From: Escherichia albertii NBRC 107761 = DSM 17582
Lineage (GTDB): Bacteria > Pseudomonadota > Gammaproteobacteria > Enterobacterales > Enterobacteriaceae
Direction of reading: 5' to 3'
Length of the DNA stretch: 43,749 nt
NCBI RefSeq assembly: GCF_000759775.1
Contig: NZ_BBMY01000029.1
Span: 1 to 43,749, forward strand
This document shows positions 1 through 10,339 of this stretch, in pieces (within the stretch, counting starts at the first letter, position 1; every line of letters begins with the position of its first letter). The notes beneath the pieces were generated by a model. The model was given only the letters and a program-made list of their open reading frames with translations. It did not search any database and was not told where the DNA came from. The position numbers and the translations under genes were made by a program.

Positions 1-138
1 ACGATTTCAAAGGGAAGTTATTTGTGATTGCATGTGAACACACAGTATTCGCTTTATTAAATAACAGCAAAATACAAATCATTCACGATGAATAATGAGT
101 GAAAAGCTTATTAAAAATCAGGCAATTTAATTCCGACT

Positions 139-190
139 AACAAACTGATGGCAAGTACATAATTGTCTGATGCGCTACGCTTATCAGAGC
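139..190. repeat. Degenerate REP-like element
   Basis: The stretch carries the block CTGATGCGCTACGCTTATCAG preceded by a CTGATGGCAA motif. The same arrangement recurs at about 38640-38686 and, inverted, at 25005-25034, where it is part of clear REP pairs. Here the second REP half is missing, so it is probably a decayed element. The rest of 1-270 shows no convincing gene; the stretch lies downstream of gcvP. Confidence 0.5.
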
Positions 191-277
191 GACCAATCCC
201 TGCAGGTGCTGAACGCTGGTCGAATAAGAGGCGCATACCGCTTCCAGCATAAACAAAGTGTACTTTGTCAACACGCG

Positions 278-302
278 AAAAAGGCGCCGAAGCGCCTTTA
301 GA
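278..302 (-). terminator. Rho-independent terminator of gcvTHP
   Basis: Read on the minus strand this is GGCGC-TTCG-GCGCC followed by five T residues, a stable UUCG tetraloop hairpin. It lies about 20 nt beyond the gcvP stop codon and is the natural end of the glycine cleavage operon. Confidence 0.85.
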
Positions 303-321
303 CGTTAGTCGAATCAGTAAA

Positions 322-3195
322 TTACTGGTATTCGCTAATCGGTACGCAGGAGCAGAACAGATTACGATCGCCGTAAACATCATCCAGACGTTTCACTGTC
401 GGCCAGTATTTGTCTGCCACGCCTGCCGGGAATACCGCAACTTCACGGCTGTACGGGTGTGCCCACTCGGCGACCAGTTCGTTCTGAATGTGCGGCGCGT
501 TCACCAGCGGGTTATCTTCCAGCGGCCAGACACCGGCTTTCACCTGGTCGATCTCCGCGCGGATAGCCAGCATCGCGTCGATAAAGCGATCCAGTTCCAC
601 TTTGCTTTCAGATTCAGTCGGCTCAACCATCAGCGTCCCTGCCACCGGGAACGACATGGTCGGCGCGTGGAAACCGTAGTCAATCAGACGCTTGGCAATA
701 TCCAGCTCGCTGATGCCGGTTTCTTCTTTCAGCGGACGAATATCGAGAATACATTCGTGCGCCACGCGACCATCACGACCGGTATACAGCACCGGGAAGG
801 CATCCTGCAGGCGGCTGGCAATATAGTTGGCGTTAAGAATTGCCACCTGGCTTGCTTTTTTCAGCCCTTCTGCGCCCATCATGCGGATGTACATCCAGCT
901 GATTGGCAGAATGGATGCGCTACCGAACGGTGCCGCAGAAACCGCGCCCTGACGGGTTAACATACCTTCGATTTGCACCACGCTATGACCCGGCACAAGC
1001 GGTGCCAGATGCGCTTTCACGCCGATCGGTCCCATCCCCGGGCCGCCGCCGCCGTGCGGAATGCAGAAGGTTTTATGCAGGTTAAGGTGCGAAACGTCCG
1101 CGCCAATAAAGCCCGGCGAGGTGATGCCGACCTGGGCGTTCATGTTCGCGCCATCAAGGTAAACCTGACCGCCGTACTGATGTACGACTTCACACACTTC
1201 ACGGATCGTTTCTTCGTACACACCGTGGGTGGAAGGATAGGTCACCATGATGCAGGAGAGGTTATCGCCCGCCTGTTCCGCTTTAGCGCGCAGATCAGCC
1301 AGATCGATGTTGCCATTTTTATCACACGCCACAACGACCACCTGCATTCCTGCCATATGTGCGGAAGCAGGATTAGTACCGTGCGCCGATGCCGGGATCA
1401 AACAGATATCACGATGACCTTCGTTGCGGCTTTCGTGATAATGGCGAATCGCCAACAGGCCCGCGTATTCGCCCTGAGCGCCAGAGTTCGGCTGCATACA
1501 CACGGCGTCGTAACCGGTCAGTTTCACCAGCCAGTCAGCCAGTTGCGCGATCATCTGCTGATAACCTTCGGCCTGTTCCGGTGGGCAGAACGGATGCAGT
1601 TCGGCAAATTCCGGCCAGGTTATCGGGATCATCTCGGCGGCGGCGTTCAGTTTCATGGTGCAGGAACCCAGCGGGATCATCGCCTGATTCAGCGCCAGAT
1701 CTTTACGCTCCAGCGAGTGCATATAGCGCATCATTTCGGTTTCGCTGTGGTAGCGATTAAACACCGGATGGGTAAGGATTTCGTCATCGCGCAACATCGC
1801 AGGCTGAATAGAGCAGCTATCGTGCGCCACGTCTTTGTCCAGCGTGTCGATGTCCAGCCCGTGATTATCGCCCAACAGCACGCTGAAAAGCTGCATCACG
1901 TTTTCGCGGGTGGTGGTTTCATCAAGGGTGATCCCAACCGCGTTCAGAATATCGCTACGCAGGTTGATTTCAGCCGCTTCGGCACGCGCCAGCACGCCCG
2001 CTTTATCTGCCACTTCCACACACAAGGTGTCAAAATAGTGCGCATGACGCAGCTTCAGACCTTTTTGTTGCAGGCCCGCCGCCAGGATATCGGTAAGACG
2101 GTGGATGCGGTTAGCGATACGTTTCAGGCCAACCGGACCGTGATAAACAGCATACAGACTGGCAATATTTGCCAACAATACCTGAGAGGTACAGATGTTG
2201 GAGTTCGCTTTCTCGCGGCGAATATGTTGCTCGCGAGTCTGCATCGCCATGCGCAACGCAGTATTGCCTGCGGCATCTTTCGATACGCCAATAATACGGC
2301 CCGGCATTGAGCGTTTGTATTCATCTTTCGCCGCAAAGAATGCCGCGTGTGGGCCACCGTAGCCCATCGGTACGCCAAAGCGTTGCGCCGAACCAAAGAC
2401 AATATCCGCGCCCTGTTTACCCGGCGCAGTTAACAACACCAGCGCCATGATATCGGCGGCGACGCTGACCACAATTTTGCGTGATTTCAGTTCGCTGATA
2501 AGCGCAGTGTAATCGTGGATTTCCCCCGTCGTGCCGACCTGCTGTAACAGCACGCCAAAGACGTCCTGATGATCGAGCGCTTTTTGCGCGTCATCGACAA
2601 TCACTTCAAAACCAAAAGTTTCAGCACGGGTGCGTACTACATCCAGCGTTTGCGGATGCACGTCAGAAGCCACGAAGAAGCGGTTGGCATTTTTCAGTTT
2701 ACTGACGCGTTTCGCCATCGCCATTGCTTCGGCGGCGGCAGTGGCTTCATCCAGCAAAGAAGCAGAGGCCATATCCAGTCCGGTTAAATCCAGCGTTACC
2801 TGCTGGAAGTTGAGCAGTGCTTCAAGGCGGCCCTGGGAAACCTCAGGTTGATACGGAGTATACGCGGTATACCAGCCCGGATTTTCCAGCATATTGCGCA
2901 GGATAACCGGCGGCAACTGCACGGCGGTGTAACCCATGCCGATGTAAGACGTGAAGCGTTTATTGCAACTGGCAATAGCCTTGAGTTCCGCCAGCGCGGC
3001 GTATTCGGTCGCCGGTGCGCCAACCTGTGGCGGGGTCGCAAGCTGAATATCTTTCGGCACAATCTGGCCGGTCAGCGCGTTTAACGATTGTGCGCCAACG
3101 GCATTCAGCATTTCTTGCTGTTGCGCGGCGTCCGGTCCGATATGGCGTTCAATAAAAGCGCCGCTGTTTTCAAGCTGGCTTAACGTCTGTGTCAT
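322..3195 (-). CDS. gcvP: Glycine dehydrogenase (decarboxylating), P protein of the glycine cleavage system
   Basis: A 957-residue protein of full E. coli GcvP length. It decarboxylates glycine with pyridoxal phosphate and passes the aminomethyl group to the lipoyl arm of GcvH, in the cytoplasm. The protein has the two homologous halves of fused P proteins. The C-terminal half holds the PLP-lysine motif HLNLHKTF (Lys708) followed by the glycine-rich [10 protein letters not shown] loop. It is last in the gcvT-gcvH-gcvP operon, 117 bp after gcvH, and is followed by a strong terminator. Compared with the K-12 sequence as I remember it, there are a few substitutions, including two Arg-to-Cys changes (in ASCNKRF near residue 77 and HDSCSIQ in the middle), neither at a catalytic motif. 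Identification is secure. Confidence 0.98.
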   Translation of the reverse strand: MTQTLSQLENSGAFIERHIGPDAAQQQEMLNAVGAQSLNALTGQIVPKDIQLATPPQVGAPATEYAALAELKAIASCNKRFTSYIGMGYTAVQLPPVILRNMLENPGWYTAYTPYQPEVSQGRLEALLNFQQVTLDLTGLDMASASLLDEATAAAEAMAMAKRVSKLKNANRFFVASDVHPQTLDVVRTRAETFGFEVIVDDAQKALDHQDVFGVLLQQVGTTGEIHDYTALISELKSRKIVVSVAADIMALVLLTAPGKQGADIVFGSAQRFGVPMGYGGPHAAFFAAKDEYKRSMPGRIIGVSKDAAGNTALRMAMQTREQHIRREKANSNICTSQVLLANIASLYAVYHGPVGLKRIANRIHRLTDILAAGLQQKGLKLRHAHYFDTLCVEVADKAGVLARAEAAEINLRSDILNAVGITLDETTTRENVMQLFSVLLGDNHGLDIDTLDKDVAHDSCSIQPAMLRDDEILTHPVFNRYHSETEMMRYMHSLERKDLALNQAMIPLGSCTMKLNAAAEMIPITWPEFAELHPFCPPEQAEGYQQMIAQLADWLVKLTGYDAVCMQPNSGAQGEYAGLLAIRHYHESRNEGHRDICLIPASAHGTNPASAHMAGMQVVVVACDKNGNIDLADLRAKAEQAGDNLSCIMVTYPSTHGVYEETIREVCEVVHQYGGQVYLDGANMNAQVGITSPGFIGADVSHLNLHKTFCIPHGGGGPGMGPIGVKAHLAPLVPGHSVVQIEGMLTRQGAVSAAPFGSASILPISWMYIRMMGAEGLKKASQVAILNANYIASRLQDAFPVLYTGRDGRVAHECILDIRPLKEETGISELDIAKRLIDYGFHAPTMSFPVAGTLMVEPTESESKVELDRFIDAMLAIRAEIDQVKAGVWPLEDNPLVNAPHIQNELVAEWAHPYSREVAVFPAGVADKYWPTVKRLDDVYGDRNLFCSCVPISEYQ

Positions 3196-3225
3196 GAGCG
3201 ATGGTTCCTGAAACGTGCAGTGAAT

Positions 3226-3304
3226 GGTGAACCTCTCTCCTTGCGAAGAGAGTGGGGTGAGGCGCGAATTTTCCTCACCCCGGCCCTCTCCCGCAGAAGA
3301 GGGA
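3226..3304. repeat. GC-rich inverted-repeat intergenic element (BoxC-like)
   Basis: The gcvH-gcvP spacer holds CCTCTCTCC...GAGAGTGGGGTGAGG followed by CCTCACCCCGGCCCTCTCC...AGAAGAGGG, which fold into nested stems on either strand. This composition (CCTCACCCC/CCCTCTCC) is that of a common enterobacterial intergenic repeat that I associate with the BoxC family. Because it lies inside an operon, it could act as an mRNA-stability or attenuation structure between gcvH and gcvP. The family assignment is from memory. Confidence 0.5.
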
Positions 3305-3312
3305 TAAAGCCG

Positions 3313-3702
3313 TTACTCGTCTTCTAACAATGCTTCGTATGCGGTCGCATCCAGCAGTGAATCCAGTTCGCTTTCATCGCTGGCTTTGATTTTAAAGATC
3401 CAGCCACCAGCGTACGGCTCGCTGTTTACCAGTTCCGGGGAGTCGCTCAGTGCGTCGTTCACCGCCACGATTTCACCGCTTACTGGCGCATAAATGTCTG
3501 ACGCCGCTTTTACCGATTCGGCAACCGCGCAGTCATCGCCCGCGCTTACCGTTGCGCCGACTTCCGGCAGGTCAACAAACACCATATCGCCTAACAGCTC
3601 CTGAGCGTGCTCAGTGATGCCAACAGTGTAAGTGCCGTCGGCTTCTTTACGCAGCCATTCGTGTTCTTTGCTGTATTTCAGTTCTGCTGGTACGTTGCTC
3701 AT
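3313..3702 (-). CDS. gcvH: Glycine cleavage system H protein (lipoyl carrier)
   Basis: A 129-residue lipoyl-domain protein. The lipoylated lysine is Lys65 (counting Met1) in the motif [11 protein letters not shown]. Its lipoyl arm shuttles the aminomethyl group from GcvP to GcvT and is reoxidised by the L protein (Lpd, encoded elsewhere). I chose the ATG at 3702; the codon before it is TTG and would add one residue, but GGAG lies correctly spaced for the ATG and the protein then has the usual length. It follows gcvT by 23 bp in the same operon. Confidence 0.98.
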   Translation of the reverse strand: MSNVPAELKYSKEHEWLRKEADGTYTVGITEHAQELLGDMVFVDLPEVGATVSAGDDCAVAESVKAASDIYAPVSGEIVAVNDALSDSPELVNSEPYAGGWIFKIKASDESELDSLLDATAYEALLEDE

Positions 3703-3725
3703 CAATCAATCTCCAAAAAAGTAAA

Positions 3726-4820
3726 TCACGCGACGGCTTTGCCGTTACGCACAAAAACAGGTTTAGTCACTTTAATCGGCATCTCACGGTTGCGAATTTG
3801 CACAATCGCCGTTTCGCCAATGCCTTCCGGCACGCGCGCCAGCGCAATGCTGTAACCCAGCGTCGGGGAGAACGTCCCGCTGGTGATAATGCCTTCATGC
3901 TGATTGCCCTGCGCATCGGTAAAACGTACCGGCAGTTCATTACGCAGCACGCCTTTTTCGGTCATCACCAGGCCAACTAATTTTTCTGTGCCATATTCAC
4001 GCTGCGCTTCCAGGGCTTCGCGACCGATAAAGTCACGATCTGCCGGTTCCCAGGCGATGGTCCAGCCCATGTTGGCGGCTAAAGGAGAAATGGTTTCGTC
4101 CATCTCCTGACCATAAAGATTCATACCCGCCTCCAGACGCAGCGTGTCACGCGCGCCCAGGCCACATGGCTTAACGCCCGCTTCTACCAGCGCGCGCCAG
4201 AAATCCGCCGCTTTTTCATTGGGCAGCGCAATTTCGTAGCCCACTTCACCGGTATAACCGGTGGTGGCAATAAACAGATCGCCCGCCTGCACGCCAAAGA
4301 AGGGTTTCATCCCTTCCACCGCCTGACGCTGAGCATCATTAAACAGTGTAGCAGCTTTTGCCTGCGCATTCGGCCCTTGTACGGCAATCATGGAGAGGTC
4401 ATCACGAACGGTAATTTCGATGCCAAAAGGTTCAGCGTGTTGGGTAATCCAGGAGAGGTCTTTTTCGCGGGTGGCGGAGTTGACAACGAGGCGGAAGAAA
4501 TCTTCAGTGAAGTAGTAGACGATGAGGTCATCTATCACCCCGCCAGAGGCATTTAACATCCCCGAGTAAAGGGCTTTGCCGCTTTTGGTGAGCTTCGCCA
4601 CATCGTTCGCCAGCAGATAACGCAGAAACTCCCGGGTGCGACTGCCGCGAAGATCGACGATGGTCATATGTGACACATCAAACATTCCCGCATCGGTGCG
4701 TACCGCGTGGTGTTCGTCGATTTGCGAACCATAATGCAGCGGCATCATCCAGCCGTGGAAATCCACCATGCGAGCGCCGCAAAGCGTGTGTTGTTCGTAC
4801 AAAGGTGTCTGTTGTGCCAT
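3726..4820 (-). CDS. gcvT: Aminomethyltransferase, T protein of the glycine cleavage system
   Basis: A 364-residue tetrahydrofolate-dependent aminomethyltransferase. It releases ammonia from the aminomethyl-lipoyl group on GcvH and makes 5,10-methylene-THF, supplying one-carbon units. The N-terminal folate-binding motif ([17 protein letters not shown]), the MFDVSHM segment and the C-terminal barrel ([18 protein letters not shown]) are all typical of GcvT. It is the first gene of gcvTHP, so the upstream control region acts through it. It is full length with no lesion. Confidence 0.98.
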   Translation of the reverse strand: MAQQTPLYEQHTLCGARMVDFHGWMMPLHYGSQIDEHHAVRTDAGMFDVSHMTIVDLRGSRTREFLRYLLANDVAKLTKSGKALYSGMLNASGGVIDDLIVYYFTEDFFRLVVNSATREKDLSWITQHAEPFGIEITVRDDLSMIAVQGPNAQAKAATLFNDAQRQAVEGMKPFFGVQAGDLFIATTGYTGEVGYEIALPNEKAADFWRALVEAGVKPCGLGARDTLRLEAGMNLYGQEMDETISPLAANMGWTIAWEPADRDFIGREALEAQREYGTEKLVGLVMTEKGVLRNELPVRFTDAQGNQHEGIITSGTFSPTLGYSIALARVPEGIGETAIVQIRNREMPIKVTKPVFVRNGKAVA

Positions 4821-5195
4821 CTTGTCCTCATTGAATAAGCGGGGCTGACAACTTTTTCACGGTGAAATCATCACCACGAAACCCAGCATCGGAGCCACTC
4901 CCGGTCCCCAACGCAATCGTTCTCTTTTCCCTGAACTTACCACCGAAACAGACGGTTAACCATAAGGTAAAATTGATCATCACATTAGCTTATGGTTAAA
5001 AAATGCCAAAATCACAACAGAATAAAAAACTAAAAAATATTCATATTCTTATGCAAACACGCCATATTCAGACAACGAACTCATGTAAACCAATATTAAG
5101 AACTAAAAAGATGTCAAAAATCACCAAACCCAAAAAATGCGACATTAGAAAATATAATGCGAAATTGCAGGTGAAATTAGTTTATTTCAAATGAG
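4821..5195 (-). promoter_or_regulatory. gcvT control region with three GcvA-type CTAAT cores
   Basis: About 380 bp of AT-rich DNA with no credible gene (the plus-strand frame at 5003-5194 is lysine/asparagine-rich and has no ribosome site). The core of the known GcvA operator, CTAAT, occurs on the minus strand at 4984-4988, 5144-5148 and 5176-5180. The pattern of one promoter-proximal core and two clustered about 160-190 bp upstream resembles the three GcvA sites known for E. coli gcvT. The AT-rich stretch between them is where Lrp is known to bind and bend DNA. The positions are seen in the sequence; the binding is inferred. Confidence 0.6.
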
Positions 5196-5199
5196 GAAA

Positions 5200-5225
5200 A
5201 TCTCCCGGCGAAAAAACCGGGAGAT
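5200..5225 (-). terminator. Rho-independent terminator downstream of ubiI
   Basis: On the minus strand there is a 9-bp stem ATCTCCCGG / CCGGGAGAT around a T-rich loop, followed by TTTCC. It lies about 40 nt after the ubiI stop codon and would close the ygfB-pepP-ubiH-ubiI operon. Confidence 0.7.
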
Positions 5226-5267
5226 GAAAGTGTGATGGGTATCAAATAAACAACAGAGGGAAAATTT

Positions 5268-6470
5268 TTAACGCAGCCATTCAGGCAAATCGTTTAATCC
5301 CATTGCCTGACGGATAAGTTGCGGCTTAACGCCAGGAAGCGTGTCGGCCAGTTTCAGACCAATATCACGCAGCAGTTTTTTCGCCGGATTAGCCCCGGAA
5401 AACAGATCGCGGAATCCCTGCATACCTGTCAACATCAACGCCGCGCTGTGTTTGCGGCTACGCTCATAGCGACGCAGGTAAATGTACTGCCCGATGTCTT
5501 TACCCTGACGATGCAACCGTTTCAGTTCAGCAATCAGCTCCGCGGCATCCATAAAGCCGAGGTTCACGCCCTGGCCTGCCAACGGATGAATGGTATGCGC
5601 GGCGTCGCCCACCAGCGCCAGACGGTGCGCGGCAAACTGGCGCGCATAGCGCCCCGTCAACGGGAACACCGGGCGTTCACTCTCAACCTTGCATAAGCCC
5701 AGGCGATTATCAAAAGCGATATTTAACGCGCGATTAAATTCCTCTTCGCCTGCCTGCTGCATCCGTTTCGCTTCCTGTGGTGCTAATGACCAGACAATTG
5801 AGCAAAGATGCGGATCGCTAAGCGGCAAAAAGGCCAGAATGCCTTCGCCGTGGAAAATCTGGCGCGCCACTGCTTCATGCGGCTCTTCCGTGCGAATAGT
5901 CGCCACCAGCGCGTGATGCTGATAATCCCAGAAAGTCAGCGGAATATCGGCTTTGTTGCGCAACCAGGAATTAGCGCCGTCTGCGCCAATCACCAGACGC
6001 GCCGTTAACATACTGCCGTCTTTCAACGTCAGGAAGGTTTCGTTCTCTCCCCAGGCAACCTGCTGTAATTCTGCGGGAGCTAACAGGCTGATATCTGACG
6101 ACTGCTGCGCTTTGTTCCACAGCGCGTAGTGAATGACTGAATTTTCAACGATATGCCCAAGATGGCTATAGCCCATGCTTTGATCATCAAACGAGATGTG
6201 ACCAAAACTGTCTTTATCCCACACTTCCATGCCGTGATAGCAGCTAGCTCTGCGGGAGAGGATCTCCTGCCAGACGCCAAGACGGGTGAGTAATTTTTCG
6301 CTGGCGGCATTGATAGCCGAAACGCGCAGTTGTGGTGGTGCATCCGCCGCCAGAGGTTCCGGTACGCGCTGCTCCAGTACGGCGACGCGTAATCCGCTCC
6401 CCTGTAAGCCGCAGGCAACCGCCAGCCCCACCATGCCGCCGCCAACAATGGCTACATCAACACTTTGCAT
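5268..6470 (-). CDS. ubiI: 2-octaprenylphenol 5-hydroxylase (UbiI, formerly VisC)
   Basis: A 400-residue FAD monooxygenase of the UbiH/UbiF/UbiI family. It performs the C5 (first) ring hydroxylation in aerobic ubiquinone biosynthesis, in the Ubi complex. The N-terminal Rossmann dinucleotide motif VAIVGGGMVGLAVA (residues about 6-19) and the second FAD motif LVGDAAHTIHPLAGQGVNLG in the C-terminal third are intact. It follows ubiH by 22 bp in one transcription unit with pepP and ygfB, and is full length for the family. Confidence 0.97.
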   Translation of the reverse strand: MQSVDVAIVGGGMVGLAVACGLQGSGLRVAVLEQRVPEPLAADAPPQLRVSAINAASEKLLTRLGVWQEILSRRASCYHGMEVWDKDSFGHISFDDQSMGYSHLGHIVENSVIHYALWNKAQQSSDISLLAPAELQQVAWGENETFLTLKDGSMLTARLVIGADGANSWLRNKADIPLTFWDYQHHALVATIRTEEPHEAVARQIFHGEGILAFLPLSDPHLCSIVWSLAPQEAKRMQQAGEEEFNRALNIAFDNRLGLCKVESERPVFPLTGRYARQFAAHRLALVGDAAHTIHPLAGQGVNLGFMDAAELIAELKRLHRQGKDIGQYIYLRRYERSRKHSAALMLTGMQGFRDLFSGANPAKKLLRDIGLKLADTLPGVKPQLIRQAMGLNDLPEWLR

Positions 6471-6492
6471 TGTTTATTCCTTAAAGCCGCCT

Positions 6493-7671
6493 TCAACGCG
6501 CTACCCAACCGAGGGTGCGCTGCGCCAGCACATCGCGTGCCGGAGTGAATAATTCCATCGCCATCAGCCCGAGGTTACGCCCGGCAATCAGCGGCGCCCA
6601 ACGGTTGGCAAAGAGATGCACCAGACTGTCCGTGACGCTAATGGTTGCTTCGCGATCGCTCTGCCGACGCTGCTGATAACGGCACAATACGCCGTAATCA
6701 CCAATATCTTCTGCACGCTCCTGCGCCTGAGTCAGAGTTTCCGCAAGACTCATCACATCACGCATACCAAGGTTGAATCCTTGCCCGGCGATCGGGTGCA
6801 GGGTTTGCGCCGCATTACCTACCAGCACGGTACGATGGGTAATAGGTTTGGCAGCGCGGGTTAACGCCAGCGGATAAGCACTGCGTTTTCCTGCATGGGT
6901 AATTTGCCCCAGTCTCCAACCAAAGGCAGACTGGAGTTCACGGCAAAACTTCTCGTCGCTCCACGCCAGCACCTCTTCGCGCCGTTCCAGTGGATGACAC
7001 CAGACCAACGAACAGCGTTCGTCAGACATCGGCAACATCGCCAGCGGGCCATGTTGTGTGAAGCGTTCAAAAGCGCGCCCTTCGTGCGCAACGGAAGTCG
7101 CAACGTTGGCAATCACTGCCAGTTGTTCGTAAGGCTCCTGCAGCCAGTCAACACCGCACGCGGTGGCTAACGCTGAATGGGTGCCGTCAGCCGCCGCCAG
7201 CACGCGGCCCGTCAGCGCCTCGCCACTCTCCAGCGTCACTTCAACGTGGCTTTGAGTACGGGAAACGTTAGCCACGCGATCAGGGCAATGCAGCGTTACG
7301 CCAGGTGCTTTGCGCAGCAATGCAAACAGCCGTTGCCCGACATTGTGCAATTCGACAACCTGCCCCAACGCCGCCAGTTGGTAATCTTCTGCAGCGAGGG
7401 TGACGAATCCGGCATGACCACGATCGCTGACATGCACAGTAGTAATGGCGGTTGCGCAATCAGTCAGAGATTGCCAGACGCCGATGCGCGCCAGTTGCTG
7501 ACAGGTACCCGCCGCCAGCGCAATAGCTCGTCCATCAAAGCCCGGATGAGCATGTGACTCTGGCGCGGTCGCTTCAATCAGATGTACCGGCAGCGTCCCA
7601 TGACTTAACCGGGAAATAGCTAGCGCCAGCGTCGCGCCCGCCATGCCGCCACCGACGATGATTACGCTCAT
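6493..7671 (-). CDS. ubiH: 2-octaprenyl-6-methoxyphenol hydroxylase
   Basis: A 392-residue FAD-dependent aromatic hydroxylase acting at C1 of the ubiquinone ring. The FAD-binding motif VIIVGGGMAGATLALAI is at residues 3-19, and the second FAD motif LVGNAAQTLHPIAGQGFNLG follows in the C-terminal third. It is paralogous to the adjacent ubiI. Its start codon overlaps the last 4 bases of pepP (ATGA arrangement), which implies translational coupling. No lesion is seen. Confidence 0.97.
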   Translation of the reverse strand: MSVIIVGGGMAGATLALAISRLSHGTLPVHLIEATAPESHAHPGFDGRAIALAAGTCQQLARIGVWQSLTDCATAITTVHVSDRGHAGFVTLAAEDYQLAALGQVVELHNVGQRLFALLRKAPGVTLHCPDRVANVSRTQSHVEVTLESGEALTGRVLAAADGTHSALATACGVDWLQEPYEQLAVIANVATSVAHEGRAFERFTQHGPLAMLPMSDERCSLVWCHPLERREEVLAWSDEKFCRELQSAFGWRLGQITHAGKRSAYPLALTRAAKPITHRTVLVGNAAQTLHPIAGQGFNLGMRDVMSLAETLTQAQERAEDIGDYGVLCRYQQRRQSDREATISVTDSLVHLFANRWAPLIAGRNLGLMAMELFTPARDVLAQRTLGWVAR

Positions 7672-8993
7672 TGTTTTCTCGCAGCTGCCATCAACGCTTC
7701 GATTTCTTCCGGCTTTTTCACCACGCTGGCGGTGAGGTTTTCGTTGCCGGTTTCGGTGATCACAATGTCGTCTTCAATACGAATGCCGATGCCGCGATAT
7801 TGTTCTGGCACATCCGCATCCGGCGCGATATACAGACCCGGCTCTACGGTCAGTACCATGCCCGGTTCCAGAATGCGCGAGCGATCCTGACCATAAACGC
7901 CAACGTCGTGAACATCCAGCCCTAACCAGTGGCTAAGGCCATGCATAAAGAAGGGACGGTGCGCATTTTGGGCGATCAGTTCATCGACATCGCCTTTCAG
8001 GATACCCAGTTTTACCAGGCCGCTAATCATAATGCGCACCACTTCACCGGTGACTTCCTGAATGGACGTTCCCGGACGATACAGGCGCAAACTGGTTTCG
8101 AGAGACTCCAGCACAATGTCGTAGATTTCGCGCTGAGCCTGTGTGAATTTGCCGTTGACCGGGAAGGTGCGGGTAATATCGCCAGCGTAGCCTTTGTATT
8201 CGCAACCCGCGTCAATCAACACCAGATCGCCGTCGCGCAGTTCACACTCGTTTTCGGTGTAGTGCAAAATGCAGCCGTTCTCACCGCTGCCGACAATGGT
8301 GTTGTAGGAAGGATAACGCGCGCCGTGGCGGTTAAATTCGTGGTGAATTTCGCCCTCCAGATGGTACTCAAACATCCCCGGACGGCATTTTTCCATCGCC
8401 CGTGTATGCGCCAGTGCAGTAATTTCGCCAGCTCGACGAAGAACGGCAATCTCTTCTGGCGATTTGAACAGACGCATTTCATGGACCATGGGACGCCAGT
8501 CGATCATCGTTGCCGGGGCAGTGAGATTTTGCCGCGAGCCTTTACGCAGTTTTTCCAGCGCGCTGTTCACGATTTCATCAGCATACGCGTATTCGCCCTG
8601 GGCGTGGTAAACCACATCCAAACCATTAAGCAATTGATAAAGTTGCTGATTGATTTCGCTGAACGCCAGTGCGCGGTCAACGCCCAGTTTCTCTGGCGCG
8701 GCATCCTGACCTAAGCGGCGACCAAACCAGATCTCTGCCGTCAGATCGCGAACGCGGTTAAACAGAACGCTGTGGTTATGAGTGTCATCGCTTTTAATCA
8801 GCACCAGCACCGCTTCCGGTTCGTTAAAGCCAGTGAAGTACCAGAAGTCGCTGTTCTGACGATAGGGGTATTCGCTGTCGGCGCTACGAGTCACTTCCGG
8901 GGCGGCAAAAATCAGCGCCGCGCTGCCAGGTTGCATTTGCTCCACCAGGGCCTGACGGCGGCGCTGAAATTCTTGCTGGGATATCACACTCAT
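7668..8993 (-). CDS. pepP: Xaa-Pro aminopeptidase (aminopeptidase P II)
   Basis: A 441-residue metallopeptidase that removes N-terminal residues preceding proline. The pita-bread catalytic domain carries the dinuclear metal ligands in LIDAGCEYKGYAGDITRTF (two Asp), GLSHWLGLDVHD (His), TVEPGLYI (Glu) and GIRIEDDI (Glu). I selected the ATG at 8993 (MSVISQQEF), which has AAGGAGAG just upstream; the open frame extends further upstream only in lysine-rich, unlikely sequence. It sits between ygfB (25 bp upstream) and ubiH (4-bp overlap). Confidence 0.97.
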   Translation of the reverse strand: MSVISQQEFQRRRQALVEQMQPGSAALIFAAPEVTRSADSEYPYRQNSDFWYFTGFNEPEAVLVLIKSDDTHNHSVLFNRVRDLTAEIWFGRRLGQDAAPEKLGVDRALAFSEINQQLYQLLNGLDVVYHAQGEYAYADEIVNSALEKLRKGSRQNLTAPATMIDWRPMVHEMRLFKSPEEIAVLRRAGEITALAHTRAMEKCRPGMFEYHLEGEIHHEFNRHGARYPSYNTIVGSGENGCILHYTENECELRDGDLVLIDAGCEYKGYAGDITRTFPVNGKFTQAQREIYDIVLESLETSLRLYRPGTSIQEVTGEVVRIMISGLVKLGILKGDVDELIAQNAHRPFFMHGLSHWLGLDVHDVGVYGQDRSRILEPGMVLTVEPGLYIAPDADVPEQYRGIGIRIEDDIVITETGNENLTASVVKKPEEIEALMAAARKQ

Positions 8994-9018
8994 AACACTC
9001 TCCTTACGTTTTTTGTTT

Positions 9019-9597
9019 TTAGTGTAGAGTCGGTTTTTGTACTTCTGGCGCGGTCGGTTGCGGATGGGTAAAGGTATCGTGGCATAACAGCGCAGCGACA
9101 CGGACATACTCGATGATCTCTTCAAGCGACATTTCCAGCTCTTCCTGATCTTCGTCTTCGTCGTAGCCCAACTGCGCAATATTACGCAGATCGTCGATGG
9201 CTTCACCGGTTTCGCCGGTCACTTTGTCCAGCTTCGGTTGCGTAACGCCAAGACCAAGCAGGAAGTGATTGACCCAACCTGCCAGCGCATCCGCACGATC
9301 GAAAACGCTGACATCATCACCATCAGGCAGATAAAGCTGAAAAAGAAAACCGTCATCCTGCAGGGCATCGCTGGTAGCAGAGTGCATTTTGCGCAGTGCC
9401 TGTGCCAGCTCATGACCGAAAGCCATGCCTTCGTTCGTCAGGTCGTGAAGCAGCGGCAGCCATGAGCTGTCATCGTTACCGCCGCATACCATCCCGCTGA
9501 TCAAACCATGCATTTCAGCAGGGGTCAGACCCGTCCCTTGTTGGTTCAGATACTGGTTCATTTCGTTGTAACCAGGCATTTCATTCTGTATAGACAT
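9019..9597 (-). CDS. ygfB: YgfB, UPF0149 family protein
   Basis: A 192-residue acidic, mostly helical cytoplasmic protein of the UPF0149/YgfB family, with a typical acidic run [10 protein letters not shown] near residue 150. Its molecular function in E. coli is not established to my knowledge. It is the first gene of the ygfB-pepP-ubiH-ubiI unit and is divergent from zapA. I chose the start MSIQNEM at 9597, which gives the usual family length; the frame could extend two codons. Confidence 0.93.
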   Translation of the reverse strand: MSIQNEMPGYNEMNQYLNQQGTGLTPAEMHGLISGMVCGGNDDSSWLPLLHDLTNEGMAFGHELAQALRKMHSATSDALQDDGFLFQLYLPDGDDVSVFDRADALAGWVNHFLLGLGVTQPKLDKVTGETGEAIDDLRNIAQLGYDEDEDQEELEMSLEEIIEYVRVAALLCHDTFTHPQPTAPEVQKPTLH

Positions 9598-9698
9598 AAG
9601 CATTCGTCATCAAAGGGAGGAATATTCATGGTATGCTACCACTTTGGGCCCTGGTGGACCAGAAAAGGGCTTGTCTCTTCTCATCAGGGTAGCTATAG

Positions 9699-10120
<422 letters not shown>

Positions 10121-10135
10121 AACCGTGAAGACAAA

Positions 10136-10319
10136 ATTTCTCTGAGATGTTCGCAAGCGGGCCAGTCCCCTGAGCCGATATTTCATACCACAAGAATGTG
10201 GCGCTCCGCGGTTGGTGAGCATGCTCGGTCCGTCCGAGAAGCCTTAAAACTGCGACGACACATTCACCTTGAACCAAGGGTTCAAGGGTTACAGCCTGCG
10301 GCGGCATCTCGGAGATTCC
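10136..10319 (+). ncRNA. ssrS: 6S RNA
   Basis: The 184-nt sequence matches E. coli 6S RNA from its 5' end ATTTCTCTGAGATGTTCGCA to its 3' end, with the terminal stem formed by CTCTGAGATGTTCGC and the 3' segment GGCATCTCGGAGATTCC. The large central bubble that mimics an open promoter is retained. 6S RNA binds sigma70-RNA polymerase holoenzyme and down-regulates many promoters in stationary phase; pRNA is made from it on outgrowth. It is co-transcribed with fau, 20 nt downstream. Confidence 0.97.
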
Positions 10320-10339
10320 CTTCTTATCTGGCACCAGCC

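Noticed and set aside
973-2310. 445-codon plus-strand open frame opposite gcvP
   Set aside because: Antisense shadow of gcvP, with the same atypical Arg/His-rich composition and no ribosome site.
5003-5194. 63-codon frame in the gcvT control region
   Set aside because: Low-complexity Lys/Asn/Thr composition expected from AT-rich non-coding DNA, no ribosome site, and it overlaps probable GcvA/Lrp sites.
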